The notes beneath the pieces were generated by a model. That model did not search any database. It worked only from the letters and a program-made list of their open reading frames with translations, and was not told the DNA's origin. A DNA stretch of 64,000 nucleotides, taken from contig NZ_JAHBBW010000001.1 of the NCBI RefSeq assembly GCF_018390535.1, positions 1-64,000 of the forward strand. Reading direction: 5' to 3'. The position numbers and the translations under genes are program-made. Every line of letters begins with the position of its first letter. The first letter of the stretch is position 1. The stretch comes from Bacteroides propionicigenes. GTDB taxonomy: Bacteria > Bacteroidota > Bacteroidia > Bacteroidales > Bacteroidaceae. This document shows positions 8,734 through 18,836 of this stretch, piece by piece.

Positions 8734-9039
8734 TCAGGTTGCCATCAATCGGTAAGCGGAGCGGTAGCCGTCAGCCAGCATCCTTTCAATGTCGGATTCA
8801 CGGTAGAGGATTTTACCGCCTAACTGGATATAGGCTATGCGCCCTTCGTTGCGGTAGTCCTGAAGTGTCCGGCGGCTCACTTTCAGCCGTGCCGACACCT
8901 CCTTGTCGGTGAAGAAACGCTCTCCGTTCAGTGTCAGTCGGTAATTGGCGGTCAGATGCTCGAAGCTGTCCAAAAGACGGTCAAGACTGCCCATGAAGTG
9001 GATTATCCACTCGTTGTCCTTGCTAATCAGTTCATTCAT
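8734..9039 (-). CDS. Excisionase-type helix-turn-helix protein
   Basis: A 101-residue protein with a MerR/excisionase-like HTH: FFTDKEVSARLKVSRRTLQDYR followed by a wing with GGKILYRESDIERML. Pairs of such genes sit beside integrases in Bacteroides elements and act as recombination directionality factors or regulators. It is 53 bp downstream of the second HTH gene and on the same strand. Which of the two acts as excisionase cannot be told from sequence. Confidence 0.75.
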   Translation of the reverse strand: MNELISKDNEWIIHFMGSLDRLLDSFEHLTANYRLTLNGERFFTDKEVSARLKVSRRTLQDYRNEGRIAYIQLGGKILYRESDIERMLADGYRSAYRLMAT

Positions 9040-9092
9040 GTTATTTTGGATTTAGTGGGTATTGTTATTTTACTTCGTTCATTTCATCAAGT

Positions 9093-9410
9093 TTATATAG
9101 TTCTTCCTTTGAACTTTGCATCTTTGCGCCTGTCCTCCACAACGGAAGCAATGCGCTGTACGTCATCGGGACGGTAGTAGGTCTTGTGGTTTATCTGCGA
9201 GTAAGCCAGCGTCCCATTGTCCCGAAGCGTCTGCAATGTGCGTGCGCTGATGTTGAGCATTCGGCAAACGTCCTGATTGTCCATCCACTCTCCCATTGTC
9301 TTCTCTCCGTGCCTCTGACAGATGATATCCATGCGACTGACGAAACAGTCGAACTTGGCGACCATCGCCTCAAAAGTCTTTCTTTCAATTGATACGATTT
9401 CCATATACAT
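9093..9410 (-). CDS. Excisionase-type helix-turn-helix protein (second of pair)
   Basis: A 105-residue protein with the HTH segment NQDVCRMLNISARTLQTLRD and a YYRPDDVQRI wing. Its N-terminus (MEIVSIERKTFEAMVAKFD) is shared in style with the proteins at 36730, 37935 and 41503 in GI-2. First gene of a two-gene minus-strand unit. Confidence 0.75.
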   Translation of the reverse strand: MYMEIVSIERKTFEAMVAKFDCFVSRMDIICQRHGEKTMGEWMDNQDVCRMLNISARTLQTLRDNGTLAYSQINHKTYYRPDDVQRIASVVEDRRKDAKFKGRTI

Positions 9411-10001
9411 AACTTTTTATTGTTACTGTTTTCTTTTGCTACAAAGGAATATATAATCTACTGCCTTGCAATGGATTTTCAAAAAGTGGCAGCGTGTTGC
9501 GCCGATACGGCAGCCATTGTCTGGGGAGATTATACAGAAACGGTTCTTTTCGCATGAATGCCGTCCAAACGGAAAGGTTGGCTATTTCATAATCCGCTTA
9601 TTTAATATATATGGTTGTGTGTTGAAACAAAGTTTTGGTTGTTTGGAGAGTGACAACATTACGTCATGAAATCATTAAATCAATGTATCATCAAATTGCC
9701 GGACAACCATTGTTTTATTTTCTTCAATACTCGTTTTGGCAGGTATTCGATAAATCCTTTTGATAAGTGTTTGAATTTCTCGTTTTTCATGTATTCCGGT
9801 TTTTCATTTTTTGAATTATTGTCCACTTGAATAAGAAAATGATTGAACCTGCATTTCGACAAGTGGCAGTATATTGCGCTGATAGGCAGCCATTGTCCGA
9901 TTCAAACCTCTGTCCGATACTGTATTAAGAGCGTAACTTTGCACCCAAACGGTAAGGGTCCCGCAGATGGAGCAATCCGGAGTTTGAAAAGTATTATTCC
10001 A
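9411..10001. other. Intergenic region with a duplicated 37-nt segment
   Basis: No gene seen. A segment beginning AAGTGGCAG and ending CAGCCATTGTC occurs at 9484-9521 and again, about 80 percent identical, at 9861-9897, and in both places is followed by a CCAAACGG stretch. A plus-strand TAACTTTG -7 element lies at 9934-9941. Duplicated sites between excisionase genes and a mobilization gene could be recombinase or excisionase binding sites. Confidence 0.45.
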
Positions 10002-10128
10002 ATCCGACAAGCGGAGGATTCTTGTGTCCTCAAAGACACAGCAAGGTATATTTTCAGTTACTCGAATGATTCCGAGTAACTGAAAATCCCAGCACTGCCG
10101 TGGGCAGAATTATCCTCCGCAGTCGGAT
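10002..10128. other. Candidate oriT of GI-1: nested inverted repeats
   Basis: An outer stem pairs ATCCGAC plus GCGGAGGAT (10002-10019) with ATCCTCCGC plus GTCGGAT (10112-10128). Inside it ATTTTCAGTTACTCG (10050-10064) pairs perfectly with CGAGTAACTGAAAAT (10073-10087) around an 8-nt loop. It sits 67 bp upstream of a mobilization gene, where oriT sites lie in Bacteroides mobilizable elements. The role is inferred. Confidence 0.55.
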
Positions 10129-10194
10129 AATTTCGGGGTTCCTTAATCAAAGATTAAACAATGGACAAGCCATAAAATTAAAAGAATAAGAAGA

Positions 10195-10617
10195 ATGAAA
10201 AAGAAGAGCAAGTACGGGAGAAATCCCAAGTTGAATCCGAAGACGCACTGCGTGATGGTGCGCTTCGATGATGTGGAGTGGAACAGGTTCCTGACGATGT
10301 ACGAGGAATCGAACGTGTATGCGAAAGCCGTCTTTCTCAAGGCGCATTTCTTCGGACAGAAATTCAAAGTGTTGAAGGTGGACAAGGTGATGTTGGAATA
10401 CTACACCAAGCTGTCCGACTTTCATGCCCAGTTCCGCGGCATCGCTACGAACTACAATCAGGTCGTTAAAGAGTTGCGCATCCACTTTTCGGAGATGAAG
10501 GCGATGGCGTTGCTCTACAAGTTGGAGAAACATACCATCGATCTTGTGAAACTGAGCCGGGAGATTGTGGAACTTTCAAAGGAGATGTATGCCAAGTGGG
10601 AACAACAGAAAGGATAA
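10195..10617 (+). CDS. MobA/MobC-like mobilization accessory protein
   Basis: A 140-residue basic protein with the pattern of relaxosome accessory proteins: an N-terminal ribbon-helix-helix-like part (CVMVRFDDVEWNRFL), then VYAKAVFLKAHFFG and the ATNYNQVVKEL segment common in this group. It would bind oriT and help the relaxase. No relaxase gene follows. The 10618-10869 gap shows only a short in-frame tail that may be leftover coding sequence, so the mobilization module seems to have lost its catalytic half. Confidence 0.7.
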   Translation: MKKKSKYGRNPKLNPKTHCVMVRFDDVEWNRFLTMYEESNVYAKAVFLKAHFFGQKFKVLKVDKVMLEYYTKLSDFHAQFRGIATNYNQVVKELRIHFSEMKAMALLYKLEKHTIDLVKLSREIVELSKEMYAKWEQQKG

Positions 10618-10857
10618 ATTCCATTGTACACCTAAAAAATACGGTAGATACACAACCCTGTGAAATAACGCGAAACGCCGAGAATTTCATAGGGTCCGGC
10701 ATATCATCATCGGACGTTCGGAACTATATGCGAAAGATGGGAATCGACCGAAAGGATTGAAAATATAATTCTTATCATAGAAACGACTTTGTCATTATGC
10801 ACAGTCGTTTCTATGTTTCATTTACCTCTTTTTACTTCGTAACCAACACGAAATTGC

Positions 10858-10865
10858 TATTTTTG
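10858..10865 (+). promoter_or_regulatory. -7 element for the AraC-type regulator
   Basis: TATTTTTG ends only 4 nt before the start codon at 10870, so the transcript should be leaderless or nearly so. Confidence 0.5.
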
Positions 10866-10869
10866 TAAA

Positions 10870-11691
10870 ATGATTCAAGAAGAATTCGATTTTTACAGAC
10901 CATGTAAGCTATTGCAACCTTACGTGAGATATTATTGGGTATTCAAAAGTAACCAGTTTTTGAATACCCTGACTTTTCCTATCGGTTGCTCTCAAATCAT
11001 TTTCCATAAACAAGCACCGTTATATATCCCTGAACTAAATGTTACACAAGACAAACTGACTGTGAGCGGACAAGTTAATTTCTCGTCACACCTATATGCA
11101 GACGGAAATATAGAAATGATAGTGGTCGTATTCCACCCTCACGCCATGAGTATGTTTCTGAACATACCGACATCGCTCTTTTACAATCAAGAAGTGTCCG
11201 GTTACAGCCTTGAAAACAAAAGTTTGAATGAACTGGCTACACGAATATTCGACTGTGAGAATAATTCTATTTGCATAAGCTATATAGAAAAATGGCTGTT
11301 GTCACAAATTGCCGATAATTTAGCTGATACCACATACAGAATTAAAAGGATAGATGCCGCCATACAGCGAATATATATTACTCCGCAAATCTCTGTAAAC
11401 GAATTATCTTCCATTGCCTGCCTAAGTAAAAAACAGTTCGAGCGGTTGTTTCATTCATTTGTAGGCATCAATCCCAAGGAATATACCCGTATCGTCCGCT
11501 TCCAAAAGGCTTTGGCGCAGATGCAGCATCAAGCGGGCAAAGAAATCAACCAGGCACAAATAGCATACGCCAGCGGCTATGCCGATCAGTCGCACTTTAT
11601 CCGGGAGTTCAAGAAATTCTGCGGATATACGCCCGTGTCTTTGCTGAAAGTATCAAATCCATATTCCGATTTGTTCACCAATCCCGTATAA
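10870..11691 (+). CDS. AraC-family transcriptional regulator
   Basis: A 273-residue protein. The N-terminal 150 residues (starting FYRPCKLLQPYVRYYW) fit the sensor-type domain seen in many Bacteroidetes AraC regulators. The C-terminal AraC HTH pair is at about residues 165-265, with SVNELSSIACLSKKQFERLFHSF and the second-helix motif IAYASGYADQSHFIREFKKFCGYTP. It lies directly upstream of the CatA-like gene and probably regulates it or the resistance operon. The inducer is unknown. Confidence 0.85.
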   Translation: MIQEEFDFYRPCKLLQPYVRYYWVFKSNQFLNTLTFPIGCSQIIFHKQAPLYIPELNVTQDKLTVSGQVNFSSHLYADGNIEMIVVVFHPHAMSMFLNIPTSLFYNQEVSGYSLENKSLNELATRIFDCENNSICISYIEKWLLSQIADNLADTTYRIKRIDAAIQRIYITPQISVNELSSIACLSKKQFERLFHSFVGINPKEYTRIVRFQKALAQMQHQAGKEINQAQIAYASGYADQSHFIREFKKFCGYTPVSLLKVSNPYSDLFTNPV

Positions 11692-11771
11692 ATGTCCCGT
11701 TTGTTCTATCCGAGGTCAAGCGCTTCTCCTACTTTTGCTACCTGATTCATTGAACGAAAATAGCATTAAGT

Positions 11772-12392
11772 ATGAAAGAAGTAAATCCCCAAGAAACCAG
11801 CCGGGCATACGCCTTTGAAATGTGGATGAACGCACCCATGCCGATGGTGACGTTCTTTAAGACACTTAACGTGTCACGCCTTGCGAAAATCAGCCGGAAA
11901 TCGGGCATGAAGTTTAATATGTTGATGTGCTGGTGTATCGGCAAAGCCGCAAGGGACGTGAAAGAATTTTATATGCTGCCCGTTGGCGGTAAACTGATGC
12001 AGTACGACACCATTGCAGTAAACACCATTGTCGCCAACAGAAAGGGCGAGGTAAGTTCGTGTGATATTCCTTTCTGCGATGATTTATCTTTATTTAATCA
12101 ACACTATCTGCGACTTACCAAACAAGTGGCTGAAAGTTGCGTCAATCACGACTTGACGGAAAGCATGGTTATCGGAACTTCCGCATTGGCACAATATGAA
12201 ATAGACGGGGCTGTCGGGATGTATAGCGGCATTTTTAATAATCCGTTCCTCATTTGGGGCAAATACAAGCGCCGCCTGCTGAAAACGACACTTACCGTTT
12301 CTTTCCAGTTCCACCACACGCAAATGGACGGGGCGCACGCTTCCCGCTTTTTAGACGGGGTTCAGAAAGAAATTGATAAATTGAGAATATAA
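11772..12392 (+). CDS. CatA-like O-acetyltransferase
   Basis: A 206-residue protein of the chloramphenicol acetyltransferase (type A) fold. The catalytic motif is at residues 181-189, HHTQMDGAH, corresponding to HHxxxDGxH with His182 as the expected base. It would transfer acetyl from acetyl-CoA to chloramphenicol or a related acceptor; divergent family members do not always confer resistance. A TACTTTTG -7 lies at 11730-11737. Confidence 0.75.
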   Translation: MKEVNPQETSRAYAFEMWMNAPMPMVTFFKTLNVSRLAKISRKSGMKFNMLMCWCIGKAARDVKEFYMLPVGGKLMQYDTIAVNTIVANRKGEVSSCDIPFCDDLSLFNQHYLRLTKQVAESCVNHDLTESMVIGTSALAQYEIDGAVGMYSGIFNNPFLIWGKYKRRLLKTTLTVSFQFHHTQMDGAHASRFLDGVQKEIDKLRI

Positions 12393-12408
12393 GTTCAGGG
12401 AAAAACGC

Positions 12409-12551
12409 TATCTTTGCAGAACTAACAGAAAAATAAATAGTTGTTCAACAATATGAAATGGCAGTTGTGCATATAGCTACGCTCAACGAATAGCACTTCC
12501 AATTATTGCTATTCAGCAATAGACAGGCTTATGTTTTTAAGTTTGCCTGTC
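12409..12551 (+). promoter_or_regulatory. Promoter, leader peptide and attenuator-like hairpins before the MATE gene
   Basis: TATCTTTG (12409-12416) starts a leader of about 220 nt. An ATG at 12453 opens a seven-residue peptide, MKWQLCI, ending in TAG at 12476. Two hairpins follow: ATTGCT/AGCAAT (12505-12520) and GACAGGC/GCCTGTC (12522-12551), then a T-rich stretch. A leader peptide plus hairpins ahead of a resistance gene matches the translational attenuation known for tetQ, which in CTnDOT stands in this place ahead of rteA-rteB. The equivalence is inference. Confidence 0.55.
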
Positions 12552-12642
12552 ATTGTTTTGTCATTATCCCTTATTATAAATCTATAAGATTGTCGTGCTG
12601 CTTAAAGCGGCAGGATGTATTGTATCATATTGGTTTGAACAA

Positions 12643-13932
12643 ATGAATTATACCTATAAGAAAATCTGGCTCATCGCTTTTCCTGTAATGATGAGCATCC
12701 TTATCGAACAACTGATAAATATTACCGATGCTTTGTTTTTAGGGCATGTGGGTGATGTGGAACTGGGCGCATCTGCCCTTGCCGGAATATGGTTCTTGGC
12801 AATTTATATGCTTGGCTTCGGGTTCAGTTTAGGGTTGCAAGTGGTAATTGCCCGCCGTAACGGAGAACAGCAGTATGCGGAAACGGGAAAAACGTTCTTT
12901 CAGGGATTGTTTTTCTTGCTAATACTGGCGGTACTCCTCTGTCTGCTATCCAAGATATTTTCTCCCGTTCTGTTGAAACATCTGATAACTTCGGATGATG
13001 TTTATAATGCGGTTATCCGCTATTTGGATTGGCGTATTTGGGGATTGTTGTTCTCTTTCCCGTTCCTTGCGTTACGCTCGTTTTTGGTAGGCATCACACA
13101 GACAAAAGCTCTGAACATGGCAGCTTTCACTGCCGTACTGATGAACATTCCGATGAACTGGCTCCTGATATTCGGCTTAGACATGGGTATATCGGGAGTG
13201 GCTATCGCATCTTCATTTGCCGAAATGTGTTCGCTGGCTGTATTGGCTGCATATATGTTTCGGCACATTGATAAAAAAGCATATGGCTTATACTGGCATA
13301 TTGATATAACTATATTGAAAGAGGTATTTTCTATCTCGGTATGGAGTATGCTCCAGTTCTTTACAAGTGTAGCCATTTGGTTTCTGTTCTTCGTGGCTAT
13401 CGAACGTTTGGGAGAAACAGAATTGGCTGTATCGAACATTGTAAGAAGTGTTTCCGCACTGTTTTCCGTTATCGTCAATGCGTTGGCTGGTGTCACCGGT
13501 TCTTTGGTGAGTAACCTGATTGGAGCAGGTGAAAAGAAACAAGTTTTTCCGCTTTGCCATAAGATTATCCGTTTAGGATATGCAATAGGCATTCCATTGA
13601 TTGTTTTTGCGTTGTTCTTTCACCAGCACATTATAGGGGCTTATACGGAAAATCCCGCTATCATACAGCTTGCATGGCCGCCTTTTCTTGTCATGCTATT
13701 GAATTACTTCTTTGCACTACCCGGTTACGTCTATCTGAATGCTACAACAGGAACGGGAGCGACTCGGACGGTATTCATTTTTCAGGTGATAACTACTATT
13801 GCTTATCTGTTCTGCTTATGGGGATTAGATTTTTGTGATGCTCCATTAGCGGCATATTGGGCAGTGGAATACTTATACGTAATGCTGCTTGGTACACAAG
13901 CCGTCATTTATCTTAAATATAAACAATACTAA
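12643..13932 (+). CDS. MATE-family multidrug efflux transporter
   Basis: A 429-residue inner membrane protein with 12 predicted hydrophobic segments in two homologous halves, typical of MATE Na+ or H+ coupled drug exporters. The first helix motif includes AFPVMMSILIEQLINITDALFLG. I chose the start at 12643, since the longer frame from 12595 adds 16 unlikely residues. It is followed 12 bp later by the Vat-like gene, so both are in one operon with rteA-rteB. Confidence 0.9.
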   Translation: MNYTYKKIWLIAFPVMMSILIEQLINITDALFLGHVGDVELGASALAGIWFLAIYMLGFGFSLGLQVVIARRNGEQQYAETGKTFFQGLFFLLILAVLLCLLSKIFSPVLLKHLITSDDVYNAVIRYLDWRIWGLLFSFPFLALRSFLVGITQTKALNMAAFTAVLMNIPMNWLLIFGLDMGISGVAIASSFAEMCSLAVLAAYMFRHIDKKAYGLYWHIDITILKEVFSISVWSMLQFFTSVAIWFLFFVAIERLGETELAVSNIVRSVSALFSVIVNALAGVTGSLVSNLIGAGEKKQVFPLCHKIIRLGYAIGIPLIVFALFFHQHIIGAYTENPAIIQLAWPPFLVMLLNYFFALPGYVYLNATTGTGATRTVFIFQVITTIAYLFCLWGLDFCDAPLAAYWAVEYLYVMLLGTQAVIYLKYKQY

Positions 13933-13944
13933 GAACTGAAAATT

Positions 13945-14571
13945 ATGATGAACAAGATATATCCCCGCAAGGGTGACACGCAAACCGTTTATTTGAATGC
14001 TGTCGTAAAAGACCCGTCTATCGAAATAGGCGACTATACCATTTACAATGACTTTATTTCAGACCCGTGTCTGTTTGAGCAAAACAACGTATTGTATCAT
14101 TATCCCATTAACCACGAACGGCTGATAATTGGAAAGTTCTGTTCTATTGCTTGTGGAGCAAAATTTCTGTTCAACTGTGCCAACCATACCCTGAAATCAC
14201 TATCGACTTACACGTTCCCGCTGTTTTATGAAGATTGGGAATTGGATAAGGCAAATGTGGCTTCCGCTTGGGACAACAAAGGCGACATCGTAATAGGCAA
14301 TGATGTATGGATAGGCTATGAAGCCGTTATTATGGCTGGTGTCCATATCGGTGACGGGGCTATTGTTGGTACAAGGGCGGTTGTGACGAAAGATGTTCCG
14401 CCCTATACCATTGTAGGTGGTATCCCCGCAAAGGAGATACGAAAGCGGTTCAGTTCTGATATAATAGAACAGATGCAGACTTTGAAATGGTGGAACTGGT
14501 CGGTAGATAAGATACGGGAATTTTTGCCTTATCTGAAAGATGGACGTTGGGATAAATTACAGGCAGTATGA
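13945..14571 (+). CDS. Vat/CatB-like xenobiotic acetyltransferase
   Basis: A 208-residue left-handed beta-helix (hexapeptide repeat) acetyltransferase of the XAT class that modifies streptogramin A or chloramphenicol. Family marks are [20 protein letters not shown], whose His is expected to be catalytic, the hexapeptide coils [18 protein letters not shown] and [20 protein letters not shown], and [14 protein letters not shown]. Its stop overlaps the rteA start (ATGA). The drug cannot be assigned from sequence. Confidence 0.85.
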   Translation: MMNKIYPRKGDTQTVYLNAVVKDPSIEIGDYTIYNDFISDPCLFEQNNVLYHYPINHERLIIGKFCSIACGAKFLFNCANHTLKSLSTYTFPLFYEDWELDKANVASAWDNKGDIVIGNDVWIGYEAVIMAGVHIGDGAIVGTRAVVTKDVPPYTIVGGIPAKEIRKRFSSDIIEQMQTLKWWNWSVDKIREFLPYLKDGRWDKLQAV

Positions 14572-16877
14572 AATCAATCAAGAATCTAATTTCACTCGGC
14601 TATTTGCTGATGGCATTATTGGTTATCGGCATAATGTATATTTGGTATAAAGAATGGTGCGATTTAGAGAAATTGGAAGTTCAAAATCGTCATATAGATA
14701 CTTTTCGCCAAGAATCGCACAAAATATTTGTTCTTCTTATTGAACTTTCTTTATCGGGCGAGACAGTATTGGAATGGGAATATGCAGATTTGGAACATTA
14801 CCATTATCAACGAATGGCAATGGACAGTATGCTATGCCGTTTCAAAACGATTTATCCGACAGAGCGCATAGACAGTGTACGCCATCTTCTTGAAGATAAG
14901 GAACGACAAATGCGTCAAATCGTGCAGGTATTTGAACAGCAACAAGCCACCAATGATAAGATCACTCGTCAAGTACCCATAATCGTACAGAAAAGTGTAC
15001 AGGAACAGCCGCAAAAACCGAAGCGGAAAGGATTTCTCGGCATATTCGGCAAGAAAGAAAAGCCAAAGCCAACCGTGACCACAACAATGCTCCGTTCCCT
15101 CAACCGGAACATGATAGCCGAGCAACGGGCGCAAAGCCGCCGTCTGTCGGAACACACCGACAGCCTTGCTGCACGGAATGCAGAACTTAACCGTCTGTTA
15201 CAAGGTTTGATTTGCCAAATAGACAGGAAAGTACAAGCCGACCTTCAAAAGCGAGAAACAGAGATAGCCGCAATGCGTGAGCAATCATTTATACAAATCG
15301 GCGGCTTGACAGGGTTCGTTCTTCTTCTATTAATCATTTCATATATCATAATTCACCGAAATACTAACCGTATCAAGCGGTACAAACGGGAAACGACAAA
15401 TTTAATCAAACAGCTACAACAAGCGGTAGAGAAAAACGAGGCACTGATAGCCTCCCGCAAGAAAGCGGTACATACTATCACGCATGAACTGCGCACGCCG
15501 CTGACAGCGATAACGGGTTATGCCGGAATGGTGGAAAAAGAGAATGACATAGAACGAATCGGGCGTTATATCTGTAATATCCGGCAATCCTCCGACCGTA
15601 TGCGCGAAATGCTCAACACCCTGCTGAGTTTCTTCTGCTTGGATAACGGCAAGGAGCAGCCGAATATTTCTCCTTGCCGGATTTCGGCAATCACGCACAT
15701 TCTTGAAACGGAGTTTACGCCCATCGCCATGAACAAGGGGCTGGCTCTTGCCATAACCAATCAAACGGATACAGTCGTCCTGACCGACAAGGAACGTATC
15801 CTGCAAATCGGCAATAACCTGCTGTCAAACGCCATCAAGTTCACGGAGAACGGTGGCGTTTCTCTGACAACAGACTACGATAACGGTGTCCTGAAACTTA
15901 TCGTCGAAGATACGGGCACAGGTATGACCGAAGAGGAACAGCAACGGGTGTTCAGCGCGTTTGAGCGTCTGGCAAACGCCGCTGCAAAAGACGGCTTCGG
16001 ACTGGGACTTTCCATCGTTCAGCGTATCGTGACAATGCTCGGCGGCACGATATGGCTGGAGAGCGAGAAAGGCAAAGGTAGCCGTTTTACGGTGGAAATA
16101 CCCATGCAGACAGCCGAAGAACTGCCGGAACAGATAAATCAAACACGGATTCATCATGACCGTACATTCCACGATGTGATAGCCATCGACAATGACGAGG
16201 TATTGCTCCTTATGTTGAAAGAAATGTATGCCCAAGAAGAAATACATTGCGATACCTGCACCGATGCTGCGGAACTGATGGAACTGATACGAAAAAAGGA
16301 ATACAGCCTGCTTCTGACGGATCTGAACATGCCGGAAATCAACGGTTTCGAGCTGTTGGAACTGCTACGCACCTCCAACGTTGGCAATTCAAAGACTATC
16401 CCGGTAGTCGTGACAACCGCTTCGGGCAGTTGCAGCAAGGAGGAACTTATGGAACGTGGTTTCTCCGGTTGCCTGCTCAAACCGTTCTCCATATCGGAAC
16501 TGTTGGAGGTTTCAGACAAATGCGCCATGAAAGGCAACCGGAATGAAAAGCCGGATTTCACCTCCCTGCTGTCATACGGGAATGAAGCCGTCATGCTGGA
16601 GAAACTGATAACGGAAACTGAAAAGGAAATACAGTCGGTCAGGAATGCAGAACAACGGAAAGACCTTCAGGAACTGGACGCCCTGACACACCACCTGCGC
16701 AGCTCGTGGGAGATACTCCGTACCGACCAACCGTTAAGGAAACTTTATAAACTGCTTCATTGTGATGGTACACCTGACGATAAAACAATTGGCAATGCTG
16801 TAAAAGCTGTACTGGATAAGGGTTCGGAAATCATCCGGCTGGCAAAAGAAGAAAGGAGAAAATACGAAAATGGATAA
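14568..16877 (+). CDS. rteA: Hybrid sensor histidine kinase RteA
   Basis: A 769-residue membrane sensor. An N-terminal TM at about residues 8-26, a periplasmic and coiled-coil region to about 240, a second TM at about 245-263, a HisKA domain with His306 (THELRTP), an ATPase domain with GFGLGLSIV near 477, a receiver domain with Asp585 (LLLTDLNMP), and a C-terminal Hpt-like segment with His708 (THHLRSS). This architecture and the coupling to the sigma-54 type regulator downstream match RteA of CTnDOT, which with RteB controls excision and transfer in response to tetracycline through the tetQ-rteA-rteB operon. Confidence 0.88.
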   Translation: MKSIKNLISLGYLLMALLVIGIMYIWYKEWCDLEKLEVQNRHIDTFRQESHKIFVLLIELSLSGETVLEWEYADLEHYHYQRMAMDSMLCRFKTIYPTERIDSVRHLLEDKERQMRQIVQVFEQQQATNDKITRQVPIIVQKSVQEQPQKPKRKGFLGIFGKKEKPKPTVTTTMLRSLNRNMIAEQRAQSRRLSEHTDSLAARNAELNRLLQGLICQIDRKVQADLQKRETEIAAMREQSFIQIGGLTGFVLLLLIISYIIIHRNTNRIKRYKRETTNLIKQLQQAVEKNEALIASRKKAVHTITHELRTPLTAITGYAGMVEKENDIERIGRYICNIRQSSDRMREMLNTLLSFFCLDNGKEQPNISPCRISAITHILETEFTPIAMNKGLALAITNQTDTVVLTDKERILQIGNNLLSNAIKFTENGGVSLTTDYDNGVLKLIVEDTGTGMTEEEQQRVFSAFERLANAAAKDGFGLGLSIVQRIVTMLGGTIWLESEKGKGSRFTVEIPMQTAEELPEQINQTRIHHDRTFHDVIAIDNDEVLLLMLKEMYAQEEIHCDTCTDAAELMELIRKKEYSLLLTDLNMPEINGFELLELLRTSNVGNSKTIPVVVTTASGSCSKEELMERGFSGCLLKPFSISELLEVSDKCAMKGNRNEKPDFTSLLSYGNEAVMLEKLITETEKEIQSVRNAEQRKDLQELDALTHHLRSSWEILRTDQPLRKLYKLLHCDGTPDDKTIGNAVKAVLDKGSEIIRLAKEERRKYENG

Positions 16878-18192
16878 GACAAAAATCATCGTGGTGGAGG
16901 ACAACATCGTGTATTGCGAGTTTGTCTGCAACCTGCTGGCACGCGAGGGATTCCGCACCGTGCAGGCTTTCCACCTCTCGACAGCGAAGAAATATCTGCA
17001 ACAAGCCACAGACGGTGACATCGTGGTTTCCGACCTGCGCCTGCCCGACGGCAACGGTATCGACCTGCTGCGCTGGATGCGCAAGGAGGGCAGGATGCAG
17101 CCCTTTGTCATTATGACCGACTATGCCGAAGTGCATACGGCGGTTGAAAGCATGAAACTCGGCTCGCTGGACTACATACCCAAGCAGCTTGTGGAAGACA
17201 AACTCGTCCCCCTGTTCCGTACCATATTAAAAGAACGAAATATCGGACGAAGCCGTATGCCTCTGTTCTCGCGTGACGGCTCGGCGTTTCAAGCCATCAT
17301 GAAGCGGATAAGGCTGGTAGCACCAACCGACATGAGCGTGCTGATATTCGGTGAGAACGGCACGGGCAAGGAGCATATCGCCCACCTGCTGCACGACAAG
17401 GGCAAGCGGGCAGGAAAGCCGTTCGTTGCTGTGGACTGCGGATCGCTCACCAAAGAGCTTGCGCCGTCGGCTTTCTTCGGACACGTCAGAGGGGCGTTCA
17501 CGGGTGCGGACAGTGCCAGGAAAGGTTATTTCCATGAGGCGGAAGGCGGCACGCTGTTTTTGGACGAGGTGGGCAACCTCGCACCGGAAACCCAGCAGAT
17601 GCTTCTGCGTGCCATACAGGAACGGAGATACCGTCCGGTAGGTGACAGAACTGACCGTAGTTTCAATGTCCGCATCATCGCCGCCACCAACGAGGATCTG
17701 GAGAAAGCGGTCAATGAAAAGCGTTTCCGGCAGGATCTATTATACCGCCTGCATGACTTCGAGATAACCGTCCCGCTGTTGCGCGACTGTCAGGAGGACG
17801 TCATGCCTTTGGCTGAGTTCTTCCGTGAAAATGCAAATCAGGAACTGGAATGCGATGTCATCGGCTTTGACGGAGAAGCCCGAAAGACATTGCTGACCCA
17901 TGCGTGGCCGGGCAATGTCCGCGAGCTTCGTCAGAAAATCATGGGCGCGGTGTTGCAGGCACAGACGGGTCTTGTCACGAAAGAGCATCTGGAACTTGCC
18001 GTGACGAGGGCGACCTCACCCGTCAGCTTCGCCCTGCGCAGCGATGCGGAAGACAAGGAGCGTATCTTACGCGCGTTGAAGCAGGCGAACGGGAACCGCA
18101 AGGTTGCCGCCGAACTGCTCGGGATAGGACGCACGACGCTGTACAACAAACTGGAAGAATATGGATTGAAGTATAAATTTCAGCAACCATAG
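16870..18192 (+). CDS. rteB: Sigma-54-dependent type response regulator RteB
   Basis: A 440-residue regulator that overlaps rteA by 8 nt. Receiver domain with Asp55 (VVSDLRLPD), AAA+ domain with Walker A GENGTGKE (161-168) and GAFTGA (208-213), then a Fis-type HTH at the end (NRKVAAELLGIGRTTLYNKL). In CTnDOT, RteB activates rteC, whose product activates excision. No rteC lies in GI-1; the only rteC-like sequence in the window is the pseudogene at 40722-41357 in GI-2. Confidence 0.88.
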   Translation: MDKTKIIVVEDNIVYCEFVCNLLAREGFRTVQAFHLSTAKKYLQQATDGDIVVSDLRLPDGNGIDLLRWMRKEGRMQPFVIMTDYAEVHTAVESMKLGSLDYIPKQLVEDKLVPLFRTILKERNIGRSRMPLFSRDGSAFQAIMKRIRLVAPTDMSVLIFGENGTGKEHIAHLLHDKGKRAGKPFVAVDCGSLTKELAPSAFFGHVRGAFTGADSARKGYFHEAEGGTLFLDEVGNLAPETQQMLLRAIQERRYRPVGDRTDRSFNVRIIAATNEDLEKAVNEKRFRQDLLYRLHDFEITVPLLRDCQEDVMPLAEFFRENANQELECDVIGFDGEARKTLLTHAWPGNVRELRQKIMGAVLQAQTGLVTKEHLELAVTRATSPVSFALRSDAEDKERILRALKQANGNRKVAAELLGIGRTTLYNKLEEYGLKYKFQQP

Positions 18193-18396
18193 CCAGTAAT
18201 TCACTGGATTTGTATGATTTTGATTATCAGAATTTGGTTAATTCTCAAAATAATATTATCTTCGTATTGAGCTGTTTGAAATGATTGGGAATCATGCAAA
18301 ATGATGAAGACAGGTGGTTTCTAAACCATTACCTATATCTCTATTATTAGCTTGTAATTTATTGATATCAATCATACATTAGTTAGTGCAACAAAT

Positions 18397-18636
18397 GTGA
18401 AACAGCAAAATGTAAACAAATATATTAAATCCAATTTTTTCAGAATACTCTTGTTTTTTGGAAGAGGAACAATGCAAGTGTCACAAGACGTTTTTCGTTT
18501 TGTTCCATTACAAAACTTTACAGATGAATCTTATATTGATTGGAGCAAAAGTATTTCTGAGATAGATACACAACTCTATGCTAAATACAAACTATCAGAT
18601 GAAGAGATTTCATTCATTGAATCAATGACAAAATAA
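18397..18636 (+). pseudogene. C-terminal remnant of an Eco57I-like restriction-modification enzyme
   Basis: The frame contains NKYIKSNFFRILLFF followed by DVFRFVPLQNFTDESYIDW and YAKYKLSDEEISFIES. This is the typical C-terminal end of large Eco57I-type methylase/restriction proteins (FRFVPLQDFT, DIDWSKSI, LYKKYGL). The rest of a protein that should be near 1000 residues is missing. It sits right after rteB in a stretch of decayed DNA (18193-19200), and suggests that a restriction system once occupied this cargo slot. Confidence 0.65.
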
Positions 18637-18836
18637 TATAATATCATTTTATCAAGAATAAAGCTATGATAGAGAATGTCATAATGCTAAATAGAAAGAT
18701 TTACCCCTGCTCAGATAACTGTAGCAGAGGCAAATTCCTAAAAAAAGGACTCCTCTCTCTTATTCATTACAAAATATAAAAATAGTAAATCACAATAGTA
18801 TAATTTTAGCGTTCACTTTAAATTGAACGCCATTTT

